From contig JAOAUB010000064.1 of NCBI GenBank assembly GCA_030157805.1, forward strand, positions 1 to 41,229: a stretch of 41,229 bases of DNA. Reading direction: 5' to 3'. The DNA is from Legionellaceae bacterium. GTDB taxonomy: Bacteria > Pseudomonadota > Gammaproteobacteria > Legionellales > Legionellaceae. This document shows positions 8,110 through 16,699 of this stretch, piece after piece (position 1 is the first letter of the stretch; each line of letters starts with the position of its first letter). The position numbers were made by a program, and so were the translations under genes. The notes under the pieces were generated by a model. It worked only from the letters and a program-made list of their open reading frames with translations. It had not been told where the DNA came from and did not search any database.

Positions 8110-9952
8110 GCCTTTAGCCGATTTTATTAACCAATTACCCCACGAGCCCGGCGTGTATCGGATGCTTGATGCCGAGGGTATTGTTCTTTATGTGGGTAAA
8201 GCAAGCAATCTTAAAAAGCGGGTCACCAGTTATTTTTCAAAACAACTTAGTGGCCTTAAAACAAGAAAACTAGTCAAGCAAATTGCCTCGATTGAAATCA
8301 GTGTCACACGCAGTGAATCTGAAGCCTTGTTGCTTGAAAGTAGTTTAATTAAACGATTGCACCCCAAATATAATGTATTGTTGCGTGATGATAAATCTTA
8401 TCCTTATCTTCATGTGACGGGCGCACACCCTTTTCCCCGGATGGAGCTTTATCGCAGCAAGAAAAAACCTTCGGACAGCGATTTTTTCGGTCCCTATCCT
8501 ACAATTCATGCTGTTAAGGAAACATTAAATACCATTCAGAAAATATTCAAAATTCGCAGCTGTCGTGACAGTTATTTTAATTCACGTTCCAGGCCTTGTT
8601 TACAATATGAAATTAATCGATGTACAGCGCCTTGTACAAACGCTATCTCTGCTGCAGATTATCAAGTTTCTGTGCAGAATGCTGTACGTTTTCTTCAAGG
8701 AAAATCACACCAAATTATTGAGGACTTGGAGGTACGCATGGAGGCTGCGTCGCAACAGATGGCTTTTGAAGAGGCTGCCGTCTTGCGAGATCAAATTAAA
8801 AGTCTGCGTTTGGTGCAAGAGCGGCAAGGCGTGGTGCAATTACGCGGTGATGCCGATGTGATTGCCATTGAGGCAAAACCTGGGTTTGCTTGCATACAAT
8901 GGGTGAGTGTTCGTGAGGGGCAAGTGATCGCAGCGCAACATTTTTTTCCTTCTGTTCCAACACTAGGTTTTGATGATCACGACGCTTTAGATCATGAATT
9001 ATATCAACAAGTTCTAGAAGCATTCATTGCTTTTTTTTACGTTGAGGCACCGCAACGTATTCCACCGCTGATTCTTCTTGATAGCAACATCACCCAATTA
9101 TCCGCGGTGACTGAATTATTAAGTGAGTTACGTGGAAAGGCATGTCGTCTTCAAACGAATCCGCGCGGATCTAACGCAAAATGGCTTGATTTTGCCCGTA
9201 ATAATTTACGGCTTGCGATGAAAGATTATTGGCAATCAAGACAGTCCATGCAAGAAAAATATCAAGAACTGTGTGATTTGTTAGCTCTAAAGCAACCTAT
9301 TCTGCGTATGGAATGCTTTGATATAAGTCATACTCAAGGCGAGTCAACCGTTGCTTCTTGTGTTGTGTTTGACTCTCATGGGCCGTGCCGTTCACAATAT
9401 CGACGTTTTAATATTCAAGGTATTCAACCGGGCGATGATTATGCTGCTATGGAGCAAGCGATACGCCGTCGTTATAAACGATTAAAAGAAGAGGAAAAAT
9501 CCTTGCCTGACCTCCTGATTATTGATGGTGGCAAAGGTCAAGTGACGGTGGCTAAACAAGTTCTTGCGGATTTGGAGCTTCATGATCTTCCTATTTTGGG
9601 TATCGCTAAAGGGCGAGATCGCAAGGTGGGCATGGAGCGTTTACTTTTAGTTGCGCAGCATCGTGAGATTACGTTACCTTCTGACTCCAAAGTATTGCAC
9701 TTGTTACAGCATATACGCGATGAGGCTCATCGTTTTGCTATTAGCAATCATCGTCAAAAGCGCCATAAAACGCGATTTGAATCTTCTTTGGAGATGATTG
9801 ACGGGGTTGGTCCTAAGCGTCGCCAGGCGTTACTTAGGCGTTTTGGTGGCGTGCAAGAATTAGCAAAAGTTGCCAAAGAAGAAATTGCTAAAGTTAAAGG
9901 AATCAATCAAGAATTAGCTTTAAGAATATTTAATTATTTTCATCCGGATTAA
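8093..9952 (+). CDS. uvrC: UvrABC excinuclease subunit C
   Basis: 619 residues from ATG 8093; an in-frame TTG at 8072 would add seven. Neither start has a well-spaced Shine-Dalgarno, but the gene overlaps the letA end by 17 bases, so translation is probably coupled. UvrC makes both incisions in nucleotide-excision repair. The GIY-YIG domain is at the N-terminus (PGVYRMLD...[14 protein letters not shown]); a Cys-rich segment follows ([23 protein letters not shown]); the UVR domain that contacts UvrB is around [14 protein letters not shown]; the RNase H-like endonuclease contains [15 protein letters not shown] and [10 protein letters not shown]; two helix-hairpin-helix motifs end the protein ([26 protein letters not shown]). 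All parts are intact. Confidence 0.96.
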   Translation: MNRSPEPLADFINQLPHEPGVYRMLDAEGIVLYVGKASNLKKRVTSYFSKQLSGLKTRKLVKQIASIEISVTRSESEALLLESSLIKRLHPKYNVLLRDDKSYPYLHVTGAHPFPRMELYRSKKKPSDSDFFGPYPTIHAVKETLNTIQKIFKIRSCRDSYFNSRSRPCLQYEINRCTAPCTNAISAADYQVSVQNAVRFLQGKSHQIIEDLEVRMEAASQQMAFEEAAVLRDQIKSLRLVQERQGVVQLRGDADVIAIEAKPGFACIQWVSVREGQVIAAQHFFPSVPTLGFDDHDALDHELYQQVLEAFIAFFYVEAPQRIPPLILLDSNITQLSAVTELLSELRGKACRLQTNPRGSNAKWLDFARNNLRLAMKDYWQSRQSMQEKYQELCDLLALKQPILRMECFDISHTQGESTVASCVVFDSHGPCRSQYRRFNIQGIQPGDDYAAMEQAIRRRYKRLKEEEKSLPDLLIIDGGKGQVTVAKQVLADLELHDLPILGIAKGRDRKVGMERLLLVAQHREITLPSDSKVLHLLQHIRDEAHRFAISNHRQKRHKTRFESSLEMIDGVGPKRRQALLRRFGGVQELAKVAKEEIAKVKGINQELALRIFNYFHPD

Positions 9953-10093
9953 TTTTTTATTTTTGACTACACTTAAGATCATGCCTTTTGCAAAAAAAAA
10001 CGAAAAAATTAAAATTTGAGCCTATTTCTTGCATGGTAATTCGTTAAAGGGGATTGATACTTTTATTTTAGAGACGGAACAATAGGAATCATC

Positions 10094-10615
10094 ATGATAA
10101 TAATAAGAAAATTCGTGTTGGTTGTAACTTCAATAGTCCTTGGAACAAGTCTTGGCTGGGCCGATTCGGTAGATAAAGACAATGACAATCGAAATCCTAT
10201 AGGTTGCCGCGATGTGGGCTATCAGTTTGAATTAAAAACATTGCATTTATTGCCTCAAGACGCAGGCCCTCAGCAATCCATGTATTTTCTGTTTAATCAA
10301 CTCAATGAATCAGTTAATCTTTATCAAATGCGCGAGATGGATGGGCGTACTCTTTATTTAAATCACAGTATTAATCAGCATCAGTGGGGAGTTTTTTCCA
10401 CAGGAGAAAAAGAATTAAAATTTATCTGCACAGTGAATGATCCTAAATTTCACTTTGGCCGCATTGTCGATTGTGCCGAAAGTTTGCGTGTGTGCGAGTT
10501 TACTCATGTTATTTATGGTATGAATAATCGTGGAAACTATTGGTTGGTAAATAGCTATTCAAGAAATGCAGCTGTGAATGCTGTGATTCATTATGGAATT
10601 ATTCCGGCACAATAG
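10094..10615 (+). CDS. enhB: Enhanced entry protein EnhB-like secreted protein
   Basis: 173 residues with a signal peptide (IIIRKFVLVVTSIVLGTSLG, cleavage near WADS). The mature part contains CRDVGYQFELKTLHLLPQ, the phrase SMYFLFNQLNESVNLYQM and a repeated cysteine pattern, and ends NYWLVNSYSRNAAVNAVIHYG. This fits EnhB, the small periplasmic partner encoded ahead of enhC in the Legionella enhABC locus, which was identified through enhanced host-cell entry. The assignment rests on this context plus the size and signal peptide. AGGA lies seven bases before the ATG. The biochemical role of EnhB is not known. The enhA gene usually found upstream is absent: uvrC comes directly before. Confidence 0.8.
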   Translation: MIIIRKFVLVVTSIVLGTSLGWADSVDKDNDNRNPIGCRDVGYQFELKTLHLLPQDAGPQQSMYFLFNQLNESVNLYQMREMDGRTLYLNHSINQHQWGVFSTGEKELKFICTVNDPKFHFGRIVDCAESLRVCEFTHVIYGMNNRGNYWLVNSYSRNAAVNAVIHYGIIPAQ

Positions 10616-10705
10616 TTGATGGGTTGACGTTTTTGGCGTTCTGAAATCGTGCTGAAGGTGGAATCAATAAATCAGTTAGAGATAAAAAATAAAAGGGGAA
10701 GTCCT

Positions 10706-13700
10706 ATGAAATCATTATTGCCATGGTTTTGTTTGGTCGCTGCAGCAGGAAGTCAATCATTGTATGCTGTTAATGGGATAGGACAACCCGAAGAGGGTAT
10801 GATTGATTATCGTCAGGGTGAATACTTTCAAGCTGCCCAACATCTTATGAAGTTAAATCAAGGTCAGCTTGATCAGCATACCAATTCTTTGATTAATTAT
10901 TATTTAGGACGAATGAGTCTTTACGGCTATGGAATGCTTAAAAATAATGATTTTGCGTTGCGTTATTTGACTAAAGCGGGTGATCAGGGCTTATTAGTCG
11001 CTCAACAGTGGTTAGCGCGGTATTATTTGAAGATGAATAAACCCGATCTAGCGCTTAATTGGTTTAAGAAGTCGGCGGCGCAAGCGGATTATCAAGCGCA
11101 AATGTATTCCGCAGCAGCTTATCTTTTTGGTTATGGTGTTCAAAAAAATCCTGACGCAGCAAGGCGTTATTACATTGATGCCGCAAGAAGTGGCAATGCG
11201 TTGGCACAGTATACGCTTGCTATGGAGTTTTTAAGTAGTCGTGACTCAGGTAACCGTAAATTGGGCGTGATCTGGTTGAATAAAGCCGCAGATCAAGGCT
11301 ACATTCAAGCGGAATATAAATTAGGCGAGCTCTATGCGGCGGGTACTGGTGTTACTCGTGATCTGGTCAAAGCTCAAAAATTGTTAAACCATGCCGCAGA
11401 ACAGGGTTGTCTTCCTGCTCAAGTGGCCTTGGGTCAATTTTTTGCTGACTCAAAAAACCCGTTATATGATCCAAAGCTTGCATTATCGTGGATGAACAAA
11501 GCTGCTAATGCTCATGAAACGGAAGCACAATTAGCCTTGGCTGGTTTTTATAAAGAAGGCAAACTTGTCGCGCCGGATGAAAAGCTTGCTCAACTATGGC
11601 AAAAAAAAGCGAACGCGGGCATCGCTTTTAAATCAATCCATCCCGATAAACCTGAAAACTTGATGGCAGCTTGGTTAAGCCAGGATAAAAGTCAGGATTT
11701 TTCCAACACGATTTTCGCTTTAGGTGGTATTTACAGCGCCTGGAATAATAAAACGGCATTGAAGGAAAACAATTATAATCCATCACCTAAATTACATCGC
11801 ATCACAAGACAAGAGCTCTATCAACCACAATTTGTTATGGCATCACCTCAAGATATTCCTATTAATGAGTATTTTGACTTTTTAGCTTCAACATTAAGTA
11901 GTCAAGAGGCAGGCGCTTGGAATTTCCCGCTTTATCCTATTGACGAGCAAGTTCAAGCACTTTTGGATAGTCAGTCTTATGTCTTAGAGCCTGCACCTTG
12001 GCAATCGCCCGTTGACTCAGGCCGCACTTACCCTGTTAACGCAGAAGAGTCTGTGAATTATTTGGATGACTTGACGGTGGGTTGGCAAAAAAAGGCTAAT
12101 TTTCAGCAGACATTGACTTATTTGTATTATCGCGCAATTTTGGGTGATGCTGATGCGCAGTTTAAGTTGGGGCAACTCTATGAATACGGTATTGTTGTTG
12201 CAAAAAATATTGAACAGTCCATTATTTATTATGAGTTAGCGGCATTGCAACAAGATGTTCGTGCTGAATATAACCTGGGTGTTATTTATTTGGAGGGAAA
12301 AACGGATCCCATTAATTACCAGAAAGGGATTGATTGGATGATGGATGCAGCGTTCAAGGGTAATGCGTATGCACAGTATGCTATGGCTAATATTTATGAA
12401 CATGGTTTGAATGATTCACAAGGGGTTAGTGTCATAGCACAAAATCATCAGCAAGCGGTTGCCATGCTTTATCTCGCGTCAGCAAATCATTATGATCAAG
12501 CGCAATATCGGTTGGCTCAGTATTTAACTCGAGAAAATAACGGCGTTTTAAGTGTTGCAGCACGCAACAACAGAACAGAACTGGTCCATCGTTTATATCA
12601 AGAGGCGGCTAAATCTGGTGTTGCTGATGCCATTTTGCCCGCAGCTTTTTACGAGGCCATGAATAACGATCCAGCCAAGCAAAAAATAGCTTTTGCAACG
12701 GCTGAAAAACAAGCCCGGGCAGGAAATTCCTTGGCTGCATTATTGGTGGGGATCATGTATGAACGAGGTCTTGGTGTAAGCGCAAGTCAGGCTGATTCGC
12801 TTTACTGGTATCAACAGGCCTCATTAAACCCAGTCAGTGAATTTATTTTGGGAACTTATTATATTAGTGGAAATGGTGTGAGTCGTGATCCTGAAAAAGG
12901 GCGAGGCTTTTTACAGCAGTCTGCGAATGCTGGTTTTTCCTATGCTAATTATAATTTAGCTATTGTGAACAAGGATCAAGGCCTGCCTTTTCTTGCAGAG
13001 CTTGATAGTGCACGAAAATTAGGAAATAGTACGGCTGGTTTGCTTTTGGCAGATTATTATTTATTGCAAGCGAATGATCCCGATAAAATGCAACAAGCAC
13101 GAGATATTTATCAGCATTTTTCGGATAAAGGTGATAGAAACGCACAAGTTAAATTAGCGTTTTTATATGAGCGTGGTTTAGGTGGGCCATCCAATGCAGA
13201 GCTAGCATTGAATTGGTATACTTTATCTGCGAAACAAGGACAGGTTATTGCTCAGTACCTTTTGGGCTCAATGTATCAATTGGGAAAAGTGGGCTCTGTC
13301 CCTGATTATACCGAGGCGAAGAAATGGTACAGTCTTTCCCAAAAAAGTTATAATCCGGCCGCAGTAGCGCTAGGGTTTGTTTTTGATACGGTTGATGATA
13401 ATTATGGACAAGCTTGGGATAATTATAAAATAGCTGCCAATCGTGGGGATGCGATAGGTCAATATAACCTTGGCTTAATTTATGAGTTGGGTAAAGGACA
13501 GCCGGTGGATCAATTTAAAGCTGAAAGTTTATATCAATCAGCGGCCGAACAAGGCTATAGTCCTGCGATGACACAATTAGGTGGTTTATATTTTAAAGGC
13601 ATTAACGGTCAACCTGACGAACAAAAAGCCTTGGCTTGGTATAAAAAAGCGGCGGAACTTGGTAATCGCGAGGCTAATTATCAACTTGGTTTGTTGTCTG

Positions 13701-14236
13701 AAACAGGTGTTGGCATGACGCTTGATTTTGCAAAGGCAGTCAATTTTTATCAACGTGCTGCTGATTTAGGTGATGAGAAAGCGATACTTGCTTTAGCGCG
13801 AATGTATCAATATGGTTTAGGTGTTTCTAAAGATCTCACACATGCGGCGGAATTATATCAATCCTTGGCCACTGAAAACAACGCTTATGCACAGTATCAG
13901 TTAGCGATGTTTTATTATGACGGTAGTCTTGGGCAACGACAACCCGATGAAGGCAAGCGCTTGTTGATTTTAGCAAGTGGCAATGGCAGCAACCAAGCGA
14001 ATACGAGGCTTCTTTGGATGAGCGCACAGCAAAAACAAGGCTTTAGTTTTATTGAGCCGGTCGCAATTAATCCTGTGCCATTAGTGGAAGGTCGAGCCGC
14101 CGATTTGATGTACTTAGATGCATTAAGTGAGTGGAATCGTGGCGATGAGTTATCTTCACGAACAATATTAAATCGTCTTGTTAATCAATTCCCTCACTAC
14201 GCTCCAGCACAGTGGGTTGTTGAAAATTTAAGTTAA
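10706..14236 (+). CDS. enhC: Enhanced entry protein EnhC, periplasmic Sel1-repeat protein
   Basis: 1176 residues from ATG 10706, chosen because AAAAGGGGAAG lies just before it and the product then starts with a signal peptide (KSLLPWFCLVAAAG...LYA); an upstream in-frame GTG at 10649 would spoil that. Nearly the whole mature protein is Sel1-like/TPR-like helical repeats of about 36 residues, such as A.Y.LG.LYA.GTGV and AQYKLGQLYEYG, in an N-terminal block, a non-repeat insert about residues 340-460, and a long second block to the C-terminus. In L. pneumophila EnhC is periplasmic and inhibits the lytic transglycosylase Slt, limiting release of muropeptides sensed by NOD1 and aiding growth in macrophages. 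Length and repeat layout agree with that protein. It is probably co-transcribed with enhB, 90 bases upstream. Confidence 0.93.
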   Translation: MKSLLPWFCLVAAAGSQSLYAVNGIGQPEEGMIDYRQGEYFQAAQHLMKLNQGQLDQHTNSLINYYLGRMSLYGYGMLKNNDFALRYLTKAGDQGLLVAQQWLARYYLKMNKPDLALNWFKKSAAQADYQAQMYSAAAYLFGYGVQKNPDAARRYYIDAARSGNALAQYTLAMEFLSSRDSGNRKLGVIWLNKAADQGYIQAEYKLGELYAAGTGVTRDLVKAQKLLNHAAEQGCLPAQVALGQFFADSKNPLYDPKLALSWMNKAANAHETEAQLALAGFYKEGKLVAPDEKLAQLWQKKANAGIAFKSIHPDKPENLMAAWLSQDKSQDFSNTIFALGGIYSAWNNKTALKENNYNPSPKLHRITRQELYQPQFVMASPQDIPINEYFDFLASTLSSQEAGAWNFPLYPIDEQVQALLDSQSYVLEPAPWQSPVDSGRTYPVNAEESVNYLDDLTVGWQKKANFQQTLTYLYYRAILGDADAQFKLGQLYEYGIVVAKNIEQSIIYYELAALQQDVRAEYNLGVIYLEGKTDPINYQKGIDWMMDAAFKGNAYAQYAMANIYEHGLNDSQGVSVIAQNHQQAVAMLYLASANHYDQAQYRLAQYLTRENNGVLSVAARNNRTELVHRLYQEAAKSGVADAILPAAFYEAMNNDPAKQKIAFATAEKQARAGNSLAALLVGIMYERGLGVSASQADSLYWYQQASLNPVSEFILGTYYISGNGVSRDPEKGRGFLQQSANAGFSYANYNLAIVNKDQGLPFLAELDSARKLGNSTAGLLLADYYLLQANDPDKMQQARDIYQHFSDKGDRNAQVKLAFLYERGLGGPSNAELALNWYTLSAKQGQVIAQYLLGSMYQLGKVGSVPDYTEAKKWYSLSQKSYNPAAVALGFVFDTVDDNYGQAWDNYKIAANRGDAIGQYNLGLIYELGKGQPVDQFKAESLYQSAAEQGYSPAMTQLGGLYFKGINGQPDEQKALAWYKKAAELGNREANYQLGLLSETGVGMTLDFAKAVNFYQRAADLGDEKAILALARMYQYGLGVSKDLTHAAELYQSLATENNAYAQYQLAMFYYDGSLGQRQPDEGKRLLILASGNGSNQANTRLLWMSAQQKQGFSFIEPVAINPVPLVEGRAADLMYLDALSEWNRGDELSSRTILNRLVNQFPHYAPAQWVVENLS

Positions 14237-14272
14237 GCTTAGACGATATAAGTAGTTTTTTAAAATTAGCGC

Positions 14273-14308
14273 TAACATCCCGAACCGAAAAATCGGTTAG
14301 GGATGTTA
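14273..14308. terminator. Strong hairpin between convergent enhC and rpsT
   Basis: TAACATCCC (14273-14281) pairs with GGGATGTTA (14300-14308), and inside it AACCGA pairs with TCGGTT, leaving one mismatch and a four-A loop. It lies 36 bases after the enhC stop and 30 bases after the rpsT stop, so it may serve both directions. On the minus strand AATTTTAAAAAA follows a few bases later; on the plus strand no T-run follows. Confidence 0.55.
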
Positions 14309-14338
14309 CGTTAGAGCATTGTGGAATGAAAACTTAAA

Positions 14339-14605
14339 TTAGGATGCCATGGCTTTAATGTGAGCACTGAGTCTGCTTTTGATTCGAGATGCTTTATTTT
14401 TATGAATCAAACCATTGCCTGCAGCTTTATCAATCACGGGCTGCGCTCTTTCATAAGCACTTCGAGCTGCTTCTTTATTTCCAGATTCAACAGCTTTAAT
14501 AACATTTTTTACGAAGGTGCGATACATGGAGCGGGCGCTTGCATTATGCTGACGGCGCTGAACATTTTGACGAGCTCGTTTGATCGCTGATTTAATATTT
14601 GCCAC
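14339..14605 (-). CDS. rpsT: 30S ribosomal protein S20
   Basis: 88 residues, the standard length, with a GTG start preceded by AAAGGGG. The sequence is Lys/Arg/Ala-rich: [20 protein letters not shown] at the start and [20 protein letters not shown] near the end, both conserved in S20, which binds the 5' domain of 16S rRNA. Monocistronic, convergent with enhC. A non-ATG start codon is also used in E. coli rpsT, where S20 represses its own translation; the same control is possible here. Confidence 0.98.
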   Translation of the reverse strand: MANIKSAIKRARQNVQRRQHNASARSMYRTFVKNVIKAVESGNKEAARSAYERAQPVIDKAAGNGLIHKNKASRIKSRLSAHIKAMAS

Positions 14606-14644
14606 TTAAAAAAACCCCTTTCATTACATCTAAACAAAAATATC

Positions 14645-14673
14645 ATCATGCCGAAGTTTGGTCTATTTGTCAA
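14645..14673 (-). promoter_or_regulatory. Promoter of rpsT
   Basis: On the minus strand a perfect TTGACA (14668-14673) is followed after 17 bases by CATGAT (14645-14650, four of six). Transcription would start near 14638, giving a leader of about 33 bases to the GTG. Confidence 0.55.
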
Positions 14674-14714
14674 TAACGTAGTGATACATTGCGTGCATTT
14701 TTTGACAATATGCT

Positions 14715-15650
14715 TTATCTGCAAGGAAAAACACGATTTTTTATTTTCTCCCATTGTTTTAATGGCGACAATTCAGGGTGAGTCATTGCAGACACGGGTA
14801 AATAAAACGTTTGTTCTAAAAGAAATTGGCCTGCTAAGGCAGCATGTGAGGTTTGATCTGTAAAGACGATCCAAGTGCTATTTGCAGGAAAATCAATTCG
14901 TTCTTTTTGAACGGTTTGCTGATAGTGATTATCCCGTTTCATACGATCGTGAAGGTATATTTGGTAGTGATCATAAGGTGATCGTCGTGTTTTAGTGGTT
15001 TTTATTAATTTTAAAAATAGTGCAACTAGGTAGTTGTAATTGGGAATATTTTTCGCATAGCGTTTTAAAACAGCATCAAAAGGTTCTCCTAAATGCCAAA
15101 CGCGAGGCTCTCCATAAGGATTAATATTAGTAAACACACGCAAAATTCGTTGACCATACACGGGTGATGCTGAAAATGAGTCAATGTGTAATCGAGTGTC
15201 ATCTTTTCGTACAGATTTTGCTTGCTGTGTAATTGGACTTGGTCTAAAGCTAGTTCGGCCCCAAACTAAAGATTCACTGTAGGAGGGGATCACTTGATCA
15301 AGCAAATTTTTTGCAAATTCTGCGTAGTGATGCATAAGTAAAGATAATAAACGAATGATTTCAATCTCGGGTTGCGGTTTTTTTAATTGGCCCAATTGTT
15401 GTGTGAGATAATGATAGCTAACATTTTTATGGCTTTTATCCAGCAAGTTTTCCGACCATATTTTCTTCTCATCAAGAATGCTGGAGTTGAAAGTTAACGT
15501 GGGGAAAAAAAGAACCTGGCCATGCTCGAGTGCTCTGAGGGCTTGTTGTTGTGCTTTGGGTGTGAGAGTTTCTGGCACATAGGGTTCAAGGGTGTAAAGT
15601 AATTGATTTTTCATGAAAATGGCGTCAACGTTATTGGGTGGCTTGACCAT
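14715..15650 (-). CDS. Kdo hydroxylase family protein (Fe(II)/2-oxoglutarate dioxygenase)
   Basis: 311 residues from ATG 15650; an in-frame ATG at 15614 (299 residues, starting MKNQLLYTLEPYVPETL) is an equally possible start, since neither has a clear Shine-Dalgarno. The segment RKDDTRLHIDSFSASP, with a His-x-Asp metal-ligand pair, and RILRVFTNINPYGEPRVWHL are hallmarks of KdoO enzymes, which hydroxylate Kdo in the lipopolysaccharide inner core to give Ko. A second conserved part, FTDQTSHAALAGQFLLEQTF, supplies the distal histidine. Such enzymes are known from Burkholderia and Yersinia. A WaaE-like core glycosyltransferase is encoded in the same window, which fits an LPS-core role. No operon partner is visible. 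Confidence 0.85.
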   Translation of the reverse strand: MVKPPNNVDAIFMKNQLLYTLEPYVPETLTPKAQQQALRALEHGQVLFFPTLTFNSSILDEKKIWSENLLDKSHKNVSYHYLTQQLGQLKKPQPEIEIIRLLSLLMHHYAEFAKNLLDQVIPSYSESLVWGRTSFRPSPITQQAKSVRKDDTRLHIDSFSASPVYGQRILRVFTNINPYGEPRVWHLGEPFDAVLKRYAKNIPNYNYLVALFLKLIKTTKTRRSPYDHYQIYLHDRMKRDNHYQQTVQKERIDFPANSTWIVFTDQTSHAALAGQFLLEQTFYLPVSAMTHPELSPLKQWEKIKNRVFPCR

Positions 15651-15742
15651 CAATTTTATCAATTACTTTAATTAATGTAATTGATTTTAAAAAAAAATAA
15701 TTTCAGCTATGCTTAAGTTATGACAATAAATAAGGGGTTGTG

Positions 15743-16177
15743 ATGGCTGAAATAGTTAGAAAATTAGCATTGATCTTGGCGGACACCTACGCGCTTTCTT
15801 TAAAAACTCAAAACTACCATTGGCATGTGAAAGGTCCTCAGTTTAAAACGTTGCATGAGTTGTTTGATGAACAATATCATGATTTAGCCAACGCAGTTGA
15901 TCAAGTTGCTGAACGAATTTTAATGAAGGGTCATAAAGCACCTGCCACATTTAAAGAGTTTGAGCAATTAAAACGAATTAAAGAGGGTAATTCGGCGCGA
16001 TCAAGCAATGAAATGGTGCTTGAGTTGGCTGATGATCATGGTATGTTAGTTCAGGATTTAAATCAGGCTCTGCATTTTGCACAACAGCATCAGGATGAGG
16101 GTACGGTGTCCTTATTGGCTGAGAGAATCTCAGCGCATGAAAAAGCTCGATGGATGCTGAATGCCTCAAAGGAATAG
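15743..16177 (+). CDS. Dps-family ferritin-like protein
   Basis: 144 residues from ATG 15743, with AAGGGG seven bases upstream; a GTG immediately before is less likely. The family signature is SLKTQNYHWHVKGPQFKTLH...DEQYHDL, where the His, Asp and Glu residues make the inter-subunit ferroxidase centre, followed by DQVAERILMKG. Dps proteins form 12-subunit shells that oxidise and store iron with hydrogen peroxide and protect DNA in starvation. The protein lacks a strongly basic N-terminal tail, so direct DNA binding is doubtful; it may act mainly as a mini-ferritin. Length and motifs are normal. Confidence 0.92.
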   Translation: MAEIVRKLALILADTYALSLKTQNYHWHVKGPQFKTLHELFDEQYHDLANAVDQVAERILMKGHKAPATFKEFEQLKRIKEGNSARSSNEMVLELADDHGMLVQDLNQALHFAQQHQDEGTVSLLAERISAHEKARWMLNASKE

Positions 16178-16191
16178 GTCATAGTAGGGCA

Positions 16192-16258
16192 TGTTTACAA
16201 TTCATCCTCACCATCTCCTGGGCCGCGGTACGTAGGCGGTGGGGATGAATTGTAAATA
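16192..16258. repeat. 67-bp palindromic repeat element; ends resemble insertion-element termini
   Basis: TTTACAATTCATCC (16194-16207) and its exact complement GGATGAATTGTAAA (16243-16256) face each other, and homology continues inward (CACC on both sides, with mismatches). The same 15 bases TGTTTACAATTCATC recur at 41145-41159 at the right edge, again followed two bases later by CACC. A conserved outer end with divergent interior is what two facing ends of a deleted insertion element or a MITE look like. The interior (about 35 bases, CTCCTGGGCCGCGGTACGTA part) is too short to code. Confidence 0.6.
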
Positions 16259-16261
16259 CGT

Positions 16262-16299
16262 ATATGGACTCATCCGTTTTTGCAAGTAAGAGTCCATAT
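16262..16299. repeat. Second inverted repeat (ATATGGACTC/GAGTCCATAT)
   Basis: Ten-base perfect arms at 16262-16271 and 16290-16299 with an 18-base loop, immediately to the right of the palindromic element. It could be a terminator-like hairpin for the dps transcript or part of the same repeat unit. Confidence 0.5.
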
Positions 16300-16441
16300 C
16301 ATTGCCCTAGAGAAACAGGATCAAGATTAAAACATGGTGATTGTATTTTGAGGTCAAAAACATTGCTATTTTATTTGTAACGAAGGGTGATTTTCATGCA
16401 TTTTGTTCTGTGATTTTTGATTTGTACAACTTTTTTTTGTC

Positions 16442-16572
16442 TTGAGTAAATAGCAAACTAAAAAAACATTTTCTAGCAAAAACATCGAGTTACCACAGTT
16501 TTTCTTGAGTCAAATTGAGTTATTTTTGCCAACATTGAAAAAAAAGACTTGCAATTTGAGTTTTTTTTGAGT
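16442..16572 (+). promoter_or_regulatory. AT-rich upstream region with repeated TTGAGT hexamers
   Basis: The gene-free stretch 16300-16699 is very AT-rich with several A/T runs. TTGAGT occurs at 16442, 16505, 16515, 16556 and 16567, and a one-base variant TCGAGT at 16485. Two pairs are 10 and 11 bases apart, one helical turn, so a protein could bind both on the same face. The region precedes the two unknown genes at 16700-18304. No confident -10/-35 pair could be assigned. Whether the hexamers are functional is inference. Confidence 0.35.
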
Positions 16573-16699
16573 TAACCTAATAGTCTTCCCTAAAAAAAAG
16601 GGAACCTAATTGGTACAAAAGGAATTAACAAATAAAAAGACATCGAAATTGTATTGTAAGCAAAGATAAAACAATACACGTCGAATAAAGGAGAATGTC

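Noticed and set aside
8565-8861. Second reading frame inside uvrC
   Set aside because: Out-of-frame shadow; uvrC motifs are intact across the same bases.
13836-14027. Minus-strand open frame within enhC
   Set aside because: Antisense shadow of a well-supported repeat protein; no start signal or domain.
10706-14236. Direct DNA repeats within enhC
   Set aside because: The repeats are at the protein level (Sel1 solenoid) and have diverged in DNA; they do not form a CRISPR or tandem array.
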